From: Variovorax sp. YR752
GTDB taxonomy: Bacteria > Pseudomonadota > Gammaproteobacteria > Burkholderiales > Burkholderiaceae_C
Assembly: GCA_945860785.1 (NCBI GenBank)
Contig: CAMATD010000003.1
Span: 1 to 64,000, forward strand
DNA length: 64,000 nucleotides
Reading direction: 5' to 3'
Below the pieces are notes generated by a model, which was not told where the DNA came from, made no database searches, and was given only the letters and a program-made list of their open reading frames with translations. Shown piece after piece: positions 8,813 through 19,549 of this stretch (the stretch's first letter is position 1; every line of letters begins with the position of its first letter). The position numbers were made by a program, and so were the translations under genes.

Positions 8813-11800
8813 AGCCCCTCCGGACAAGAAAACTCCCGCAGCTCGCGCAAGCGGATCGGATGCTGCACGCTGTTCGTCGTCACCTCGAAGCGCGTCTTGC
8901 GGGCGCCGATCTGGAAGGTGATGAAGAACTTCTCGGGCGCATCGCCGGCTTCGAGCTGGCCGTCGTCGAACGCACGGAACAGCGCCCACGGCCCATCGAC
9001 CGCCGAGCCCGAACTGCCTGTGGTCGATGGCGGGCTGACCTGGATGCGCACCTGGTTGCTGCCCTTCGGACCGGGCCATTGCACGGCCATCGGCACCACG
9101 GGGCCGTGCGCGTACTTCACGAGCTGGCCGTCGACGTCGAGGATGAACTGCGTGATGCCCGCGTCCATCTCCACCGGCTTGAAGTCCAGCCGCATCGAGG
9201 GGCCGCGGCCGCCGCCGCGGAAGAAGATGTCCTTGATGCGTGCCGCGCGCTCGAACTGCGCCAGCGCCTGCGTGGTGACCGCGCCGCGCTCGGCCACGGG
9301 CTTGTAGCGCCAGGGCTTGGTGCTGGTGTCGACCAGCGCGGCCAGCCGCTTCTGGAAGAAGTCGTCCATCAGGCCGCCGGCGCCGAACATCTGGCCGAAG
9401 TCTTCGGGCAGCACGTCGCGCTTGCTCGTCGGAGAGAAGGGGTAGCGGCCCGCGATGGCGCGGTTGCAGAACTCGGTCACCGGACGCAGGTCCTGGCTCA
9501 GGTTGCCGCGCTCGGCCACCTGGGCCTGGGCAGCGCCCGACTGGCTGAGGTTCTCGACCATCGAACGCACCGGCTCCGGCAGGCGGCCGGCGTCGGCCTT
9601 GAGCTTGCCCGCCACGTCGCCGGGCGGCGGCGAGGTGCGGCCCTTCACGGCCGTGTCGACGGCGTTGAGGTACACGTACACCTCGTTGAAGAGCTTGAGC
9701 GCATCGTCGATCGGCGCGGGCTGGCCGGGTGCCGCGGCAGTGACCAGGCGGCGCAGCGGCTCGAAGCGGTCGTCCACGATGCTCTCGATGCGCTTGCCGC
9801 TGGCCACCGGCTTGTTGGGGTCGCCGCCGAACAGGTCTTCGAGGCCCTTGCGGGTGTTGGCGACGGTGGCGGTGGCCTTGCTCACCACGTCCTTGGGCTG
9901 GTCGGAAGGAATCAGCGTGGTCTCCTTGACCACGGCGCGCAGGAAGTTGGCGAGCGGCGAGCTCACGCCCGAGAGAATGCGCGCGGCCTCGATGTTCTTC
10001 TCCAGGCCGCTGGCGCGGATCAGCCGCACGTCGGCGAGCAGCGCTTCCCACTGCTTCACGTATTCCGCGAGGTAGAGGCGGCGCACGCGGTCGGTCAGCG
10101 CACCGAGCGCGGCCGCGTCGCGCAGGCGGTCGGCGGCGCTGCGGTCCTGGCCGAGCACCCACGGGTCTTCCGCGGCGAGCAAGCCAGTGAGCACCGTGAC
10201 CTCGTTCTGGAAGCGCTTGTGGTAGCCGTCGTAGGTGAACATGCCCGGCACGCCTTCGGTCAGCGGCTTGCCGCTGATGCGTTCGAACACCAGCGGGGCG
10301 GAGGGGCCGGCGGCGGTGGCCACGCTGAAGGCCGGGATGTCCTTGGTCGCGCGCTGGCGCTTCAGGCGGCTGAACACGCGCTGCTCCAGCGGGTAGCTCG
10401 CGAGCACGGCGCGCACGCTGCGCACCAGGTTCTCGTCCATCTTGAGCGGCGAGCGCGGCGGGCCCTGGGCGATCAGCACGTCGAGCTGGTCTTCGAGCGC
10501 CTTGCGCTGGTCTTCGGGAATGCCGCGGTCCAGGCTGCGCGCCCAGTCGAGCGTGATCCAGGCCTTCAGCGCCTCGGCATCGAAGTGCTCGGGCTGGTAG
10601 AGCATCAGGTAGCTCTTGAGCGCTTCGTAGGTGTACTCGAGGTTGTCCTTCTGCGCGGTGCGCAGCTGGTCTTCGATGCGCTTGGCGATCTGCGGCAGGA
10701 ACACGTCGTTGAGCGCGCGCTGGTGCGTGAGCATGGCGGCGGCATCGAGCTTGTCGCCCTGGTAGAGGCCCAGTGTCATCGAGAGCGGTTCGTCGCCCTG
10801 GCGGTTTTCGGGCGTTTTCCAGATGTCGCGCAGGCCCTGCATCACGGGCGCGACCTCGACCAGGTTCTGCAGTTGCACGGGCAGGTTCACCAGCATCTTC
10901 TGCGCGGGCACGGCACGGGCCTCGACCGACTTCAGGTAGTCCATGTTCCGGTACGTGCTGTAGCCCCAGCCCGCCAGGAGGCCGATGGTGACCAGCGTCA
11001 TCGCGGCCACGCCCGCCACGCGCAGCGTGTGGCGGCGGCGCTCCAGCTTCACGTCGGCGCCCGCGAGGCGCTGCTCGGGAAACACCACGTCGCGCAGCAG
11101 CGAGGTGAGGAAGTAGCTGCGGCCACTGCTCTTCTGCGGCGCGAGCATCGCGCGCTCGATGCCGAAGCTGCGCGAAAGGCTCCCCATCACGCGGTCGATC
11201 GGGCTGCCCTTCTGCGTGCCGCTGGTGAAGTACACGCCGCGCACCCACGGCGGCTGCGCGAAGCGCGAGCCGGTGAACACCTGGTCGAGCAGGTCGGACA
11301 GCAGCGAGCCGATGGAGCCGAACTGCGCCGGAAAGCCGAAGATCGCCGCGCGGCGCGTGCCGTCGGTCTCGCGCTGCATGCGTGCGATCAGCCCGTCGTT
11401 GACGCGGTTGTGCAGCAGCGCGAACTCGCGGTGGAAGGCGGTGGAGAGGCCCTTCTCCTCGAGCTGCACGTTCTCGTCGGCCGGCAGCGTGAAACCGAAG
11501 ACCTGCGCACGCTGCTCCTTGCCGAGGTCGTCGAAGTAGTCGGTGAAGCCGTAGAGCAAGTCGCTCTTGGTGACGAGCACGTACACCGGCAGCCGCGTGG
11601 TGAGTTGCGAGTCGAGCTCGAGCAGGCGCGCGCGGATCGATGCGGCGAGCTGGGTGCGCTGCTCGGGGCCCTGGCTCAGCAGGTCGGCCACGCTCACGGT
11701 CAGGAACACGCCGTTCAGCGGACGGCGCGGGCGCGCTTTCTTGAGCAGGCCCAGGAAGCCTTCCCAGGCGCTCTTGTCCTCGGACTGGTGGCTGTCTTGC

Positions 11801-12408
11801 GTGGTGTAGCGCCCGGCGGGGTCGATCAGCACGGCCTCGTCGGTGAACCACCAGTCGCAGTTGCGCGTGCCGCCCACGCCGCGGATCGCGCCGGGGTCGA
11901 ACTTCTCGGCCAGCGGGAACGACAGGCCCGAGTTGACCAGCGCGGTCGTCTTGCCCGCGCCCGGTGCGCCGATGAACACGTACCACGGCAGGTCGTACAG
12001 GTAGCTGCCGCCGGAGATCGACATCCAGTCGCGCCAGCCGGGCTTCTTGCCGGCGGCATGCATGCGCATCTGCTTGAGCGTGGCGACGGCTTCGCTGAAG
12101 CGGGTGTCGAGAATCTTCTGCTCGCCGTTGACCGGTGCATCGGTCTTGACGCTCGGGGCCTTCATGAGCCCATCGGTCAGGTGCTGGCTCGCGCGGCGCG
12201 CGCGCCAGCGACGCCACAGCATGCGCAGCACGACGATCAGCACGATGGCGCCGATCAGCAGCCAGCGCACCGTTTCGCTTTCGAGCGGCGCGAGCGAGCC
12301 GATCTTCACCAGCGGGCCGATCCACCAGATCAAGAGCGCGACGACGATCAGCGCCAGCAGGGTCAGCAGCACCGGGCTGAACAGGAAGCCGAAGATTTTC
12401 TTGATCAT
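8809..12408 (-). CDS. tssM: Type VI secretion membrane protein TssM/IcmF
   Basis: 1199 aa; N-terminal TMs, Walker A GAPGAGKTTALVNSG; ATGA overlap with tssL. Confidence 0.95.
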   Translation of the reverse strand: MIKKIFGFLFSPVLLTLLALIVVALLIWWIGPLVKIGSLAPLESETVRWLLIGAIVLIVVLRMLWRRWRARRASQHLTDGLMKAPSVKTDAPVNGEQKILDTRFSEAVATLKQMRMHAAGKKPGWRDWMSISGGSYLYDLPWYVFIGAPGAGKTTALVNSGLSFPLAEKFDPGAIRGVGGTRNCDWWFTDEAVLIDPAGRYTTQDSHQSEDKSAWEGFLGLLKKARPRRPLNGVFLTVSVADLLSQGPEQRTQLAASIRARLLELDSQLTTRLPVYVLVTKSDLLYGFTDYFDDLGKEQRAQVFGFTLPADENVQLEEKGLSTAFHREFALLHNRVNDGLIARMQRETDGTRRAAIFGFPAQFGSIGSLLSDLLDQVFTGSRFAQPPWVRGVYFTSGTQKGSPIDRVMGSLSRSFGIERAMLAPQKSSGRSYFLTSLLRDVVFPEQRLAGADVKLERRRHTLRVAGVAAMTLVTIGLLAGWGYSTYRNMDYLKSVEARAVPAQKMLVNLPVQLQNLVEVAPVMQGLRDIWKTPENRQGDEPLSMTLGLYQGDKLDAAAMLTHQRALNDVFLPQIAKRIEDQLRTAQKDNLEYTYEALKSYLMLYQPEHFDAEALKAWITLDWARSLDRGIPEDQRKALEDQLDVLIAQGPPRSPLKMDENLVRSVRAVLASYPLEQRVFSRLKRQRATKDIPAFSVATAAGPSAPLVFERISGKPLTEGVPGMFTYDGYHKRFQNEVTVLTGLLAAEDPWVLGQDRSAADRLRDAAALGALTDRVRRLYLAEYVKQWEALLADVRLIRASGLEKNIEAARILSGVSSPLANFLRAVVKETTLIPSDQPKDVVSKATATVANTRKGLEDLFGGDPNKPVASGKRIESIVDDRFEPLRRLVTAAAPGQPAPIDDALKLFNEVYVYLNAVDTAVKGRTSPPPGDVAGKLKADAGRLPEPVRSMVENLSQSGAAQAQVAERGNLSQDLRPVTEFCNRAIAGRYPFSPTSKRDVLPEDFGQMFGAGGLMDDFFQKRLAALVDTSTKPWRYKPVAERGAVTTQALAQFERAARIKDIFFRGGGRGPSMRLDFKPVEMDAGITQFILDVDGQLVKYAHGPVVPMAVQWPGPKGSNQVRIQVSPPSTTGSSGSAVDGPWALFRAFDDGQLEAGDAPEKFFITFQIGARKTRFEVTTNSVQHPIRLRELREFSCPEGL

Positions 12409-13737
12409 TTCGTCGCTCCTGTGTCGGCAGCGACCCGTTCGGGTTCGGTCAGCAGGACGATGTCGACGCGGCGGTTGCGCGCCCGGTTGGCGGGCGTGTC
12501 GTTGGCGGCCACCGGCTCGGCGTCGGCCTTGCCGTCGGAGCGCATGCGCGCCGGATCGACCAGCGTGGTAAGCGCGCCCTTCACCGCGTCGGCACGCGCG
12601 GCCGAGAGGTGCCAGTTGGACGGATAGCGCAGCGAGCGGATCGGCTGGTTGTCGGAGTGGCCGGTGATCAGCACATCGCCCTTCACCTCGGCCAGCGCCT
12701 GGCCGATGCGGCGCAGCACCGGCAGCGAGGCCGCCATCGGCTCGGCGCTGCCGGAGCTGAAGAAGGAATCGCCGCGCAGCCGCACCACGCTGCGGTCGGC
12801 CTCGTCGGTCACGGTGACCAGACCCTGCTTGACCTCGGGTTCGAGGAAGCGCGCGAGCCGTGGCGTCTTGGCGGGCGGCGCCGGCGGCGCGATCTGGATG
12901 TTGGGCACGCGCAGGCCCGAGACGGCCGCGTACGTGGTGTCCGAGCGGTAGTTGAGCGTGAGCCGCAGGCCCACCCAGGCCAGCGCGAGCAGGAGCGCGA
13001 AGCCCGCCGCGAACACCCACAGCGGCAGCGATTCGCGCAGCCGCACCGTGCCCGCGCCCTGCCCGCGCCAGTGCGGGGAGAGATTGGCTTCGAGCGGCGG
13101 GCGATCCTTGGCAATGAGGTCGGCGAGGCGCTGGCGCACCGAGTCGAGCTGCGTGCGGCCGTTGTCGACCACGCGGTAGCGACCCTCGAAGCCGAGCGCG
13201 AGCACGCTGTAGATCAGCTCCAGCAGCTGGCGGTGCGTGGGCACGTCCTGCGCCGAGCTTGGCGAGCAGCTGGAACACCTTCTCGCCGCCCCAGGTCTCG
13301 TTGTGGAACTGCACCAGCAGGCTCTGCTTGTTCCAGCCGGCCTGCACGCCCCAGGGCGTGTTGGCCACGGCCTCGTCGAGCGCGGTGCACAGTACGTATC
13401 GCGCGGCGAGCACCGATTCGTTGCTCACACCCGAGCGGCGCGCCGTGGCGTCGAACTGGTTCACCGCATCGGCGGTGGAAGCGCGCAGGGCCGGCACGTT
13501 CGGCGGCTGCGCGAGGTTGCGCAGCTTGCCGATCAGCACCAGCAGCTTGCCGGCGGCCGACACCAGCGGGTTGAGCAGGCCGATCTCGCCGACCTCGGCC
13601 GCGGGCGTCGGATCGGCGCCGCCGAAGAAAGGCGCGGGCGCAGCCGCAGGCGGCGTTCCGCCCGGCGTGCGCGGCTTGGGCTTGATGACCGTGCGTTCCG
13701 ACTCGAAGGCGGCGAAGGGGTCGGGAGGTGTGCTCAT
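12405..13737 (-). CDS. tssL: Type VI secretion protein TssL (DotU) with C-terminal OmpA-like domain; one apparent 1-bp insertion near 13257
   Basis: DotU domain (ALDEAVANTPWG...HNETWGGEKVFQLLAKL) in one frame and the remainder plus OmpA domain (ITGHSDNQPIRSLRYPSNWHLSAARA) in another. Confidence 0.9.
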
Positions 13738-13769
13738 GATGGTGTTCCGTTTCCGTCGGCCGGATGTGG

Positions 13770-15101
13770 CTAGGAACGAATGGCCCAGAACGCGAGGTCG
13801 AGGCCCGGGAAGTCGCCGGCGATGTGCATCGCGATGCCGCCGGATTGCTCGAGCTGGCGCCACAGGTCGCTGTTGCGCGTTTCGAGTTCGAAGTAGTTGG
13901 CGCCGGTATGGAAAGGAATCTGGCGCGGCGCGACTGGCATCGGCGTCAAGGTGACGCTCGGCAGCGCGAGGTTGACCAGGTCGCGAATGCGCTCGACCGG
14001 GCCGATCTTGACCTGCGTCGGAAAGCGCGCGCGCAGCGCCTCGCTCGGCATGCTCGCATTCACCGCGAGCACGAAGGTCGCCTTGCGCTGCAGTTCCACG
14101 TCCGTCACCATCGCCACGCGCACGCTGTGCTTGCGGTCGTGCAGCTCGATGCGGATGGCCGACTGCTCGAACACCATCGAGAGGCTGCGGCGCAGGTCGT
14201 CCATCACCGGGCGGAAGCTCAGCGCCAGGTCGTCGTGGATGTAGGGGCCGAAGCGCGCCACGCGGCGCGAATCGCGAAAGCTCGAGAGATCGCCCGCCAA
14301 CCCGATCGCATGCTCGAAGAAATGCTGCAGGTGCAGCATCGCGCTCTTGGCCAGGTGCGCAAAGATGGCTTCGTTGCGGTTCACGGCCTGCAGCAGCATG
14401 AAGTCGGCAATCTCGGCCACGCCGCCGGTGCCGCCTTGGGTCATGCGGCCGGCGAGCGCCTCGCCGCGCTGGCGCAAGAGGCCCAGCAGTTCGTCGAGCC
14501 AGGCGCGGATCACCGCATGGCCCGCCACGTCGAGCAGCGGCGGCAGCATCGCGCGTTCGAGCTGCACCTGGTTGTCGACACGGCGCTCGACCACGCGGGC
14601 CACGCCCATCGTGGTCCAGGCGTCGGTGGCTTCGCTGGCGCGCATCAGGCGCGTGTGGAGCTGGCCCAGCTGCAGCATGGCGGTGCACTCACCGGCGGTG
14701 TTGGAATCCGGCACTTCGGATTCGAGCACGCGGTGGCGCACCAGCTCTTCATAGTCTTCGGCATCGGCCTCGCGCGCGCCGGCGCGGCGCAAGGGCAGCG
14801 CGAGCACGACCGCCTCGTCGCGCATGGTCGAAGGAATGTCGATGGGCTCGGGCAGCGGATCGACCGCCGGCATGTCGAACACCGTGCCGTCGCCGAAGAT
14901 GCCGACCGCGCGCACCAGCGCGAGCTTGCCCAGCGTGAGCGCGGCCTAGTCGATTTCGAGTTCGGCGAATCCCCAGGCGTAGGGGGTGGTCGAACGCAAA
15001 AGCACATGCCGCGCATGATCGGCATGACGCTCGCTCTGCTGCAGGTGCTGAGGCTGCAACAGCATCCCCTCGCTCCAGACCACTTTTGTTCGCCAACTCA
15101 T
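13770..15101 (-). CDS. tssK: Type VI secretion baseplate protein TssK; in-frame TAG at 14946-14948
   Basis: MSWRTKVVWSEGMLLQPQHLQQSERHADH... in frame to TAG then ORF 13770..14915. Confidence 0.92.
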
Positions 15102-15205
15102 CCGCACTCCGTCAACGGCAAGGGTTGCCTGAAAGAAACACGAAGTTTCCGGCGCGGCGGGCGGCGGGCAAATCCGCCTAATGGCCTAGATGGAGGGGTT
15201 TGGAG

Positions 15206-15222
15206 CTACGGCGAAGGGACTA
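15206..15222 (-). promoter_or_regulatory. Candidate regulator site TAGTCC-N8-TAG upstream of tssK operon
   Basis: TAGTCCCTTCGCCGTAG on minus strand, 105 bp from tssK start; same spacing at 33900-33916 and 19397-19413. Confidence 0.4.
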
Positions 15223-15255
15223 GGGCGCGCGGCGCAATGCCGTGGCAGTCTCCAT

Positions 15256-16311
15256 TCAGCGCGCTGTGGCGCGCAGGGCTTCGACCTGCTCCGCGTACGC
15301 CTTCTCGATGCGCTGCAGCCGCTGCTCGCGCGCCGCCGCGTTGACCCACGAGGCGGCCATGGCGCGCTGCCTGCCGAGCTGGTATTCGAGCCGCGCCTCG
15401 GGCAGCAACGCGCTGTCGTCGGCCGCGGCATAGCCGTAGGCCGCGCGCAGGTTCTTCAGCACTTCACGCTCGGCATCGGCACGCGCGCCCTTGCCCTGCC
15501 CGTAGGTGGTCAGGAAATTCTGCAGCTTCGCTTGGAACTCGGACGGGTAGTTGCGCCGCACGACCATCGGCGCGCCGGGCGGCGGCTCGGACTCCCAGAT
15601 CACCTGGAGCCGCTCGGTCTCGATCGGAAACTGCTGCCTGAAGCGCTCCAGGTCGGTGGTGTTATTGGTGGCCACGTCGGCATCGCCGTTCGCCACGGCG
15701 AGCGCGGTGGCCTGGTGGGTCCCGACGAATTCGCTGCGAAAGCGCGTCTCCATCTCGATCTTGTGGGGCAGGAACAACTGGCTCTGCGGCACGATGAAGC
15801 CGGTGACCGACCGGCTGTCGCCGCGCGCGAGCTGCCAGCGCTCGGGCTCGGCGAGCATGCCTTCCAGGGTATTGAACGGGCCGGCCTTGCGGGTCAGCAG
15901 CACGGCGCGGTGCTCGGGCATGCCGGGGCGGCGCGCGATCTGCGCCACCACCTTCATGCGCCGCTGCATGACCGCATCGAGCGCCAGCTTGGCCGAGAGA
16001 AAGGCCATGTCGATCTCGTCGCGGCCGATGGCGCGGTCGAGTTCTTCATAAGTGGGCACGGAGTACGCATTGACCGGAATGCCGAGGGCGCGACTCATGT
16101 CGGCCATGAGCGGTTTCCACAGGTCGCGCGATTCGACGGTGCCGCCCAGCGGCAGCACGCCGAAGCGGATCGCCTGGAGGGACGGCGCGGCCTTCTCGGG
16201 CGCGGCGGGGTTGACGCCTTGCGCGAGGACCGACTGCGGCAGGGCCGACGCGGTTGCAATGGTGACGAAGGCCAGAGCTACTGTCAGCAGTCGCTTGAGT
16301 CGGAGGAACAT
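15256..16311 (-). CDS. PhnD-like phosphate/phosphite/phosphonate-type periplasmic binding protein
   Basis: Signal peptide then IRFGVLPLGGTVESRDLWKPLMADMSRALGIPVNAY...DMAFLSAKLALDAV. Confidence 0.8.
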   Translation of the reverse strand: MFLRLKRLLTVALAFVTIATASALPQSVLAQGVNPAAPEKAAPSLQAIRFGVLPLGGTVESRDLWKPLMADMSRALGIPVNAYSVPTYEELDRAIGRDEIDMAFLSAKLALDAVMQRRMKVVAQIARRPGMPEHRAVLLTRKAGPFNTLEGMLAEPERWQLARGDSRSVTGFIVPQSQLFLPHKIEMETRFRSEFVGTHQATALAVANGDADVATNNTTDLERFRQQFPIETERLQVIWESEPPPGAPMVVRRNYPSEFQAKLQNFLTTYGQGKGARADAEREVLKNLRAAYGYAAADDSALLPEARLEYQLGRQRAMAASWVNAAAREQRLQRIEKAYAEQVEALRATAR

Positions 16312-16313
16312 AT

Positions 16314-17349
16314 TCAGGGTGTCGCATCCTTGAGGACGCTGACCTGCTCCGCATAGCCGCTCTCGATGCGCTGCAGCCGCGCCTGACGTGCGGCATCGTT
16401 CACCCATTGCGCCGTCATGGCGTTCTGCTTGGCCAGCTGATAGGCGAGCTTGGCGGCGGGCTCCAGCGAGCTGTTGTCGGCCGCAACGAACCCGGCCAGG
16501 TCGTGCAGCGACTTGAGCACCACGCGCTCGGCATCGCCGCGCGGCCCCTTGGCGCGGCCGTAGCCGGTCATGAAGGCCTGCACGCGGTTGCGCAACTCGG
16601 GCGAGTACTCGCGCCGCACCACGATCTGCGCATGGGGGATGAGGTCGGACTCCCACAGCACCTGCAGCCGCTGCGCCTCGGCCGGAAAGCGCTGCTTGAA
16701 GCGCTCGAAGTCGGCCGAGTTGTTGGTGGCGACGTCGGCCTCGCTGTTGGCCACGGCCAGCGCGTTGGTCTGGTGCGTGCCGACGGTCTCGCTCAGGAAG
16801 CGCGTCTCCATCGCGATGTGGTTCGGCAGGAAAAGCTGCAGCTGCGGCACGATGAAGCCCGACATCAACTGCTTCTCGCCGCGCGCAAGGCGCCAGCGGT
16901 CCGGCTGGTCCAGCAGGTTCTTCGCGAATTCAGGGGCGGCGTCTTGCGCGCCAGCAACAGCGCGCGGTAGCCGGGCAGGCCGTCGTGCCGCACGACCTGG
17001 GCCACCACCTTCATGCGGCGCTGCGTCACGGCGTCGAGCGCCATCTTTCCGGAGAGGAAGGCCCTGTCGACCTCGTCGCGCTGGATGGCCTGCTCCAGCG
17101 CTTCGTACGAATTGACCGAGAGCACGCTCACCGGCCGGTTGATGGCGCGGCTCAGTTCGGCCAGGAGCGGGTCCCAGTCGCTGCGCGATTCGAAGGCGCC
17201 GCCGAGCGGCAGGATGCCGAAGCGAACGGGGGCCGTGTCCGACGGGGCGGTCTGGGCCGCGGCCAGCAGCGGCAGGCCACGAGCAATGCCAGCGACGCCG
17301 CACGAAAGGCGGCGAGAACATCGGCGAAGCGGCGCAAGGAAGCCTGCAT
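16314..17349 (-). CDS. PhnD-like periplasmic binding protein, tandem paralogue; two apparent frameshifts
   Basis: RFGILPLGGAFESRSDWDPLLAELSRAINRPVSV... plus GFIVPQLQLFLPNHIAMETRFLSETVGTHQTNALAV; parallels 15256-16311 along its length. Confidence 0.75.
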
Positions 17350-17510
17350 TTTGGGACCGGAAGTCTTGGGGCCGCGGCGATTCGGCGAGTCTAACATGGG
17401 CGATGCGGACGCCATTACATATCAAATACAGGCATTTTTCGTGATGTTTTTCCTGCTTCCATGTTCCGGGGAAGCCTCATAAGCTCGGCCCTCATGCGTC
17501 CGATGCATCA

Positions 17511-19399
17511 ATGAACTGGAACCTCCGCTTCCTCCGTGGGCTTGCGCGCCTCACTTTCGCCCAGCAATTGATCCTGCTGGCGCTGGTGCCGGCCACCGCG
17601 GCGACGCTGGCGGCCATTGCCGTCCTGACGCGGCAGCACCTGGGCAATCTTACCGAACTGATGCGCGCCAATGCGCAGACCGTGGCGCTTCAGGTGGCCA
17701 CGGTGGCGCAGGCCCCCCTCTCGCGCATGGACCGCTGGGCCCTGCAGCGCACGGCCCAGTCGGGCACCTACCAGCCGCACGTGCAGCAGGTGCAGATCTG
17801 GACGGAGGACGGCGAAATCGTCGCCAACTCCGAAACCGTCGACCGCATGCGCGGCGAGGGCCTGCAGGTGGTGGTGCCGATCGTCGCCGACGACGGCCGG
17901 CACAACGGCAAGGTGATGGTCGAGATCAGCCTGAGCGCGGTGCAGAGCGCCCGGCGCTCGGTCTGGCTCAACGTGGTGCTGGTGCTGGCGATCAGCCTCT
18001 TCGGCGTCGGGTTGGCGGGCTGGTGGGCGGCGCGGCGCATCAGCGAGCCGATCCGCGCGCTGGGCGATGCGGTCGACCGCCTGGGCGCGGGCCAGGACGC
18101 GAGCGTGGCCATCGAGGGCACCTCCGAAGTGCGGCATCTGCAGCACGGCTTCAACCAGGCAGCGCGCGCGCTCGCCGAAAGCCGGCGGCTGCTGCAAAGC
18201 CGCATCAACGAGGCCACGGCCGAGCTGGCGCGCAAGAACCAGCAGCTCGAGGTCGCGAGCCAGGCCAAGACCCGCCTGCTGGCCGCCGCCAGCACGACCT
18301 GCGCCAGCCGCTGCACGCGCTCACGCTGTTCTCCGACGGGCTGGCCAACGGCGAGACCGACCCGGTGAAGCTGCCGCGCATCGGCCACATCCGCGAATGC
18401 GTCGAATCGCTCGATCGCCTCTTCTCGGAGCTGCTCAACCTGTCGCAGCTCGATGCCGGCGTGCTGCAGCCGCAGTGGACCGACTTTCCGCTCGACCGCC
18501 TGTTCGACGAGATCAGCCGCAACTTCCGCCCGGTGGCCGAGCAGCAGGGCCTCAGGCTGGTGGCGCGCAAGACCGAGCTCTGGGTGCGCTGCGACTACGT
18601 GATGCTCTCGCGCATCCTGAACAACCTGGTGTCGAACTCGCTGCGCCACACCATCGAGGGCGGCGTGCTGATCGGCGCGCGGCGCCGCGGCAAGGGCGTG
18701 CGCATCGACGTGGTCGACACCGGCGTGGGCATCGCGATGCAGCACTAGGCGCGGGTGTTCGAGGAGTTCTACCAGGTGGAACCCACCGGCCGCCAGGCGG
18801 CGTGCGGCGCGCACGGCATGGGCCTCGGCCTGGCCACCGTGCAGCGCCTGGCCGAGCTGCTCAACACGCGCGTCGAGCTCAGTTCCAGGCTGCACAAGGG
18901 CACCTGCGTGCGCGTGCTGGTGTGCTCGGCCCCGGCCGCCCTGCCGGCGCCGGTGACGTCGCTCGCGGCCGCCGACACCGACGAGGAAGCCAGCCTCGCG
19001 AACCTGCGCATCCTCGTGATCGACGACGAGCGCACCATCCTCGAAGGCCTGTCCGTGGTGCTCTCCAACTGGGGCGCCGTGGTGCTGGCCGCCCAGACCC
19101 GCGCCGAGGCGCTCGCATTGGCCGACGCCTGGGATCAACCGCCCGACGTGGTGGTGAGCGACCTGCTGCTGCAAGGCGGCGACAACGGGCTCGACGTGAT
19201 CGCCGCGCTCGAGCGCCATCCGCGCGGCATCGGCCCCGGCACGGCACGCCTGCTGGTGACGGGCGAGACCAAGCCCGACCGCCTGCGCGAGGTGGCGAGC
19301 GCCGGCATCACGGTGCTCTACAAGCCGGTCTCGCCGCGCGTGCTGCGCCAGGCGATCCAGGCGCAGCGCGCGGCCGCGCTGCTCAATGTCGACGCCTAG
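17511..19399 (+). CDS. Hybrid sensor histidine kinase (TM, HAMP-like, HisKA, HATPase, receiver); frameshift in H-box (~18291) and TAG at 18746-18748
   Basis: LRQPLHALTLFSDGL, NNLVSNSLRHT, VDTGVGIAM, FEEFYQVEPTGR, receiver LRILVIDDERTILEGL / VVSDLLLQGGDNG. Confidence 0.88.
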
Positions 19400-19413
19400 T
19401 CCATCGGAGATAG
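19397..19413 (+). promoter_or_regulatory. Candidate regulator site TAGTCC-N8-TAG upstream of PBP/HK2 operon
   Basis: TAGTCCATCGGAGATAG; 137 bp upstream of ATG at 19550; overlaps HK1 stop. Confidence 0.3.
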
Positions 19414-19549
19414 GCCGAGCGGCCGCAGTGATGTGCATTTCCTCACGCTGGCACGCCCGTCCGGACCCGACAGAAGCCCTCCGCCTTATCGCGCGAAGCA
19501 GGGTGCGTCCTTACATTGGGTCATTGCACCTTGCTGCAGAAGCAGTCCC

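Noticed and set aside
8860-12627. 1255-aa plus-strand ORF opposite tssM
   Set aside because: Antisense shadow of tssM; not supported by domain or RBS.
13770-15101. Interpretation of tssK, tssL and others as genuine pseudogenes
   Set aside because: Sequence on both sides of each break stays well-conserved-looking and single-base errors recur across unrelated genes; sequencing error is the simpler reading.
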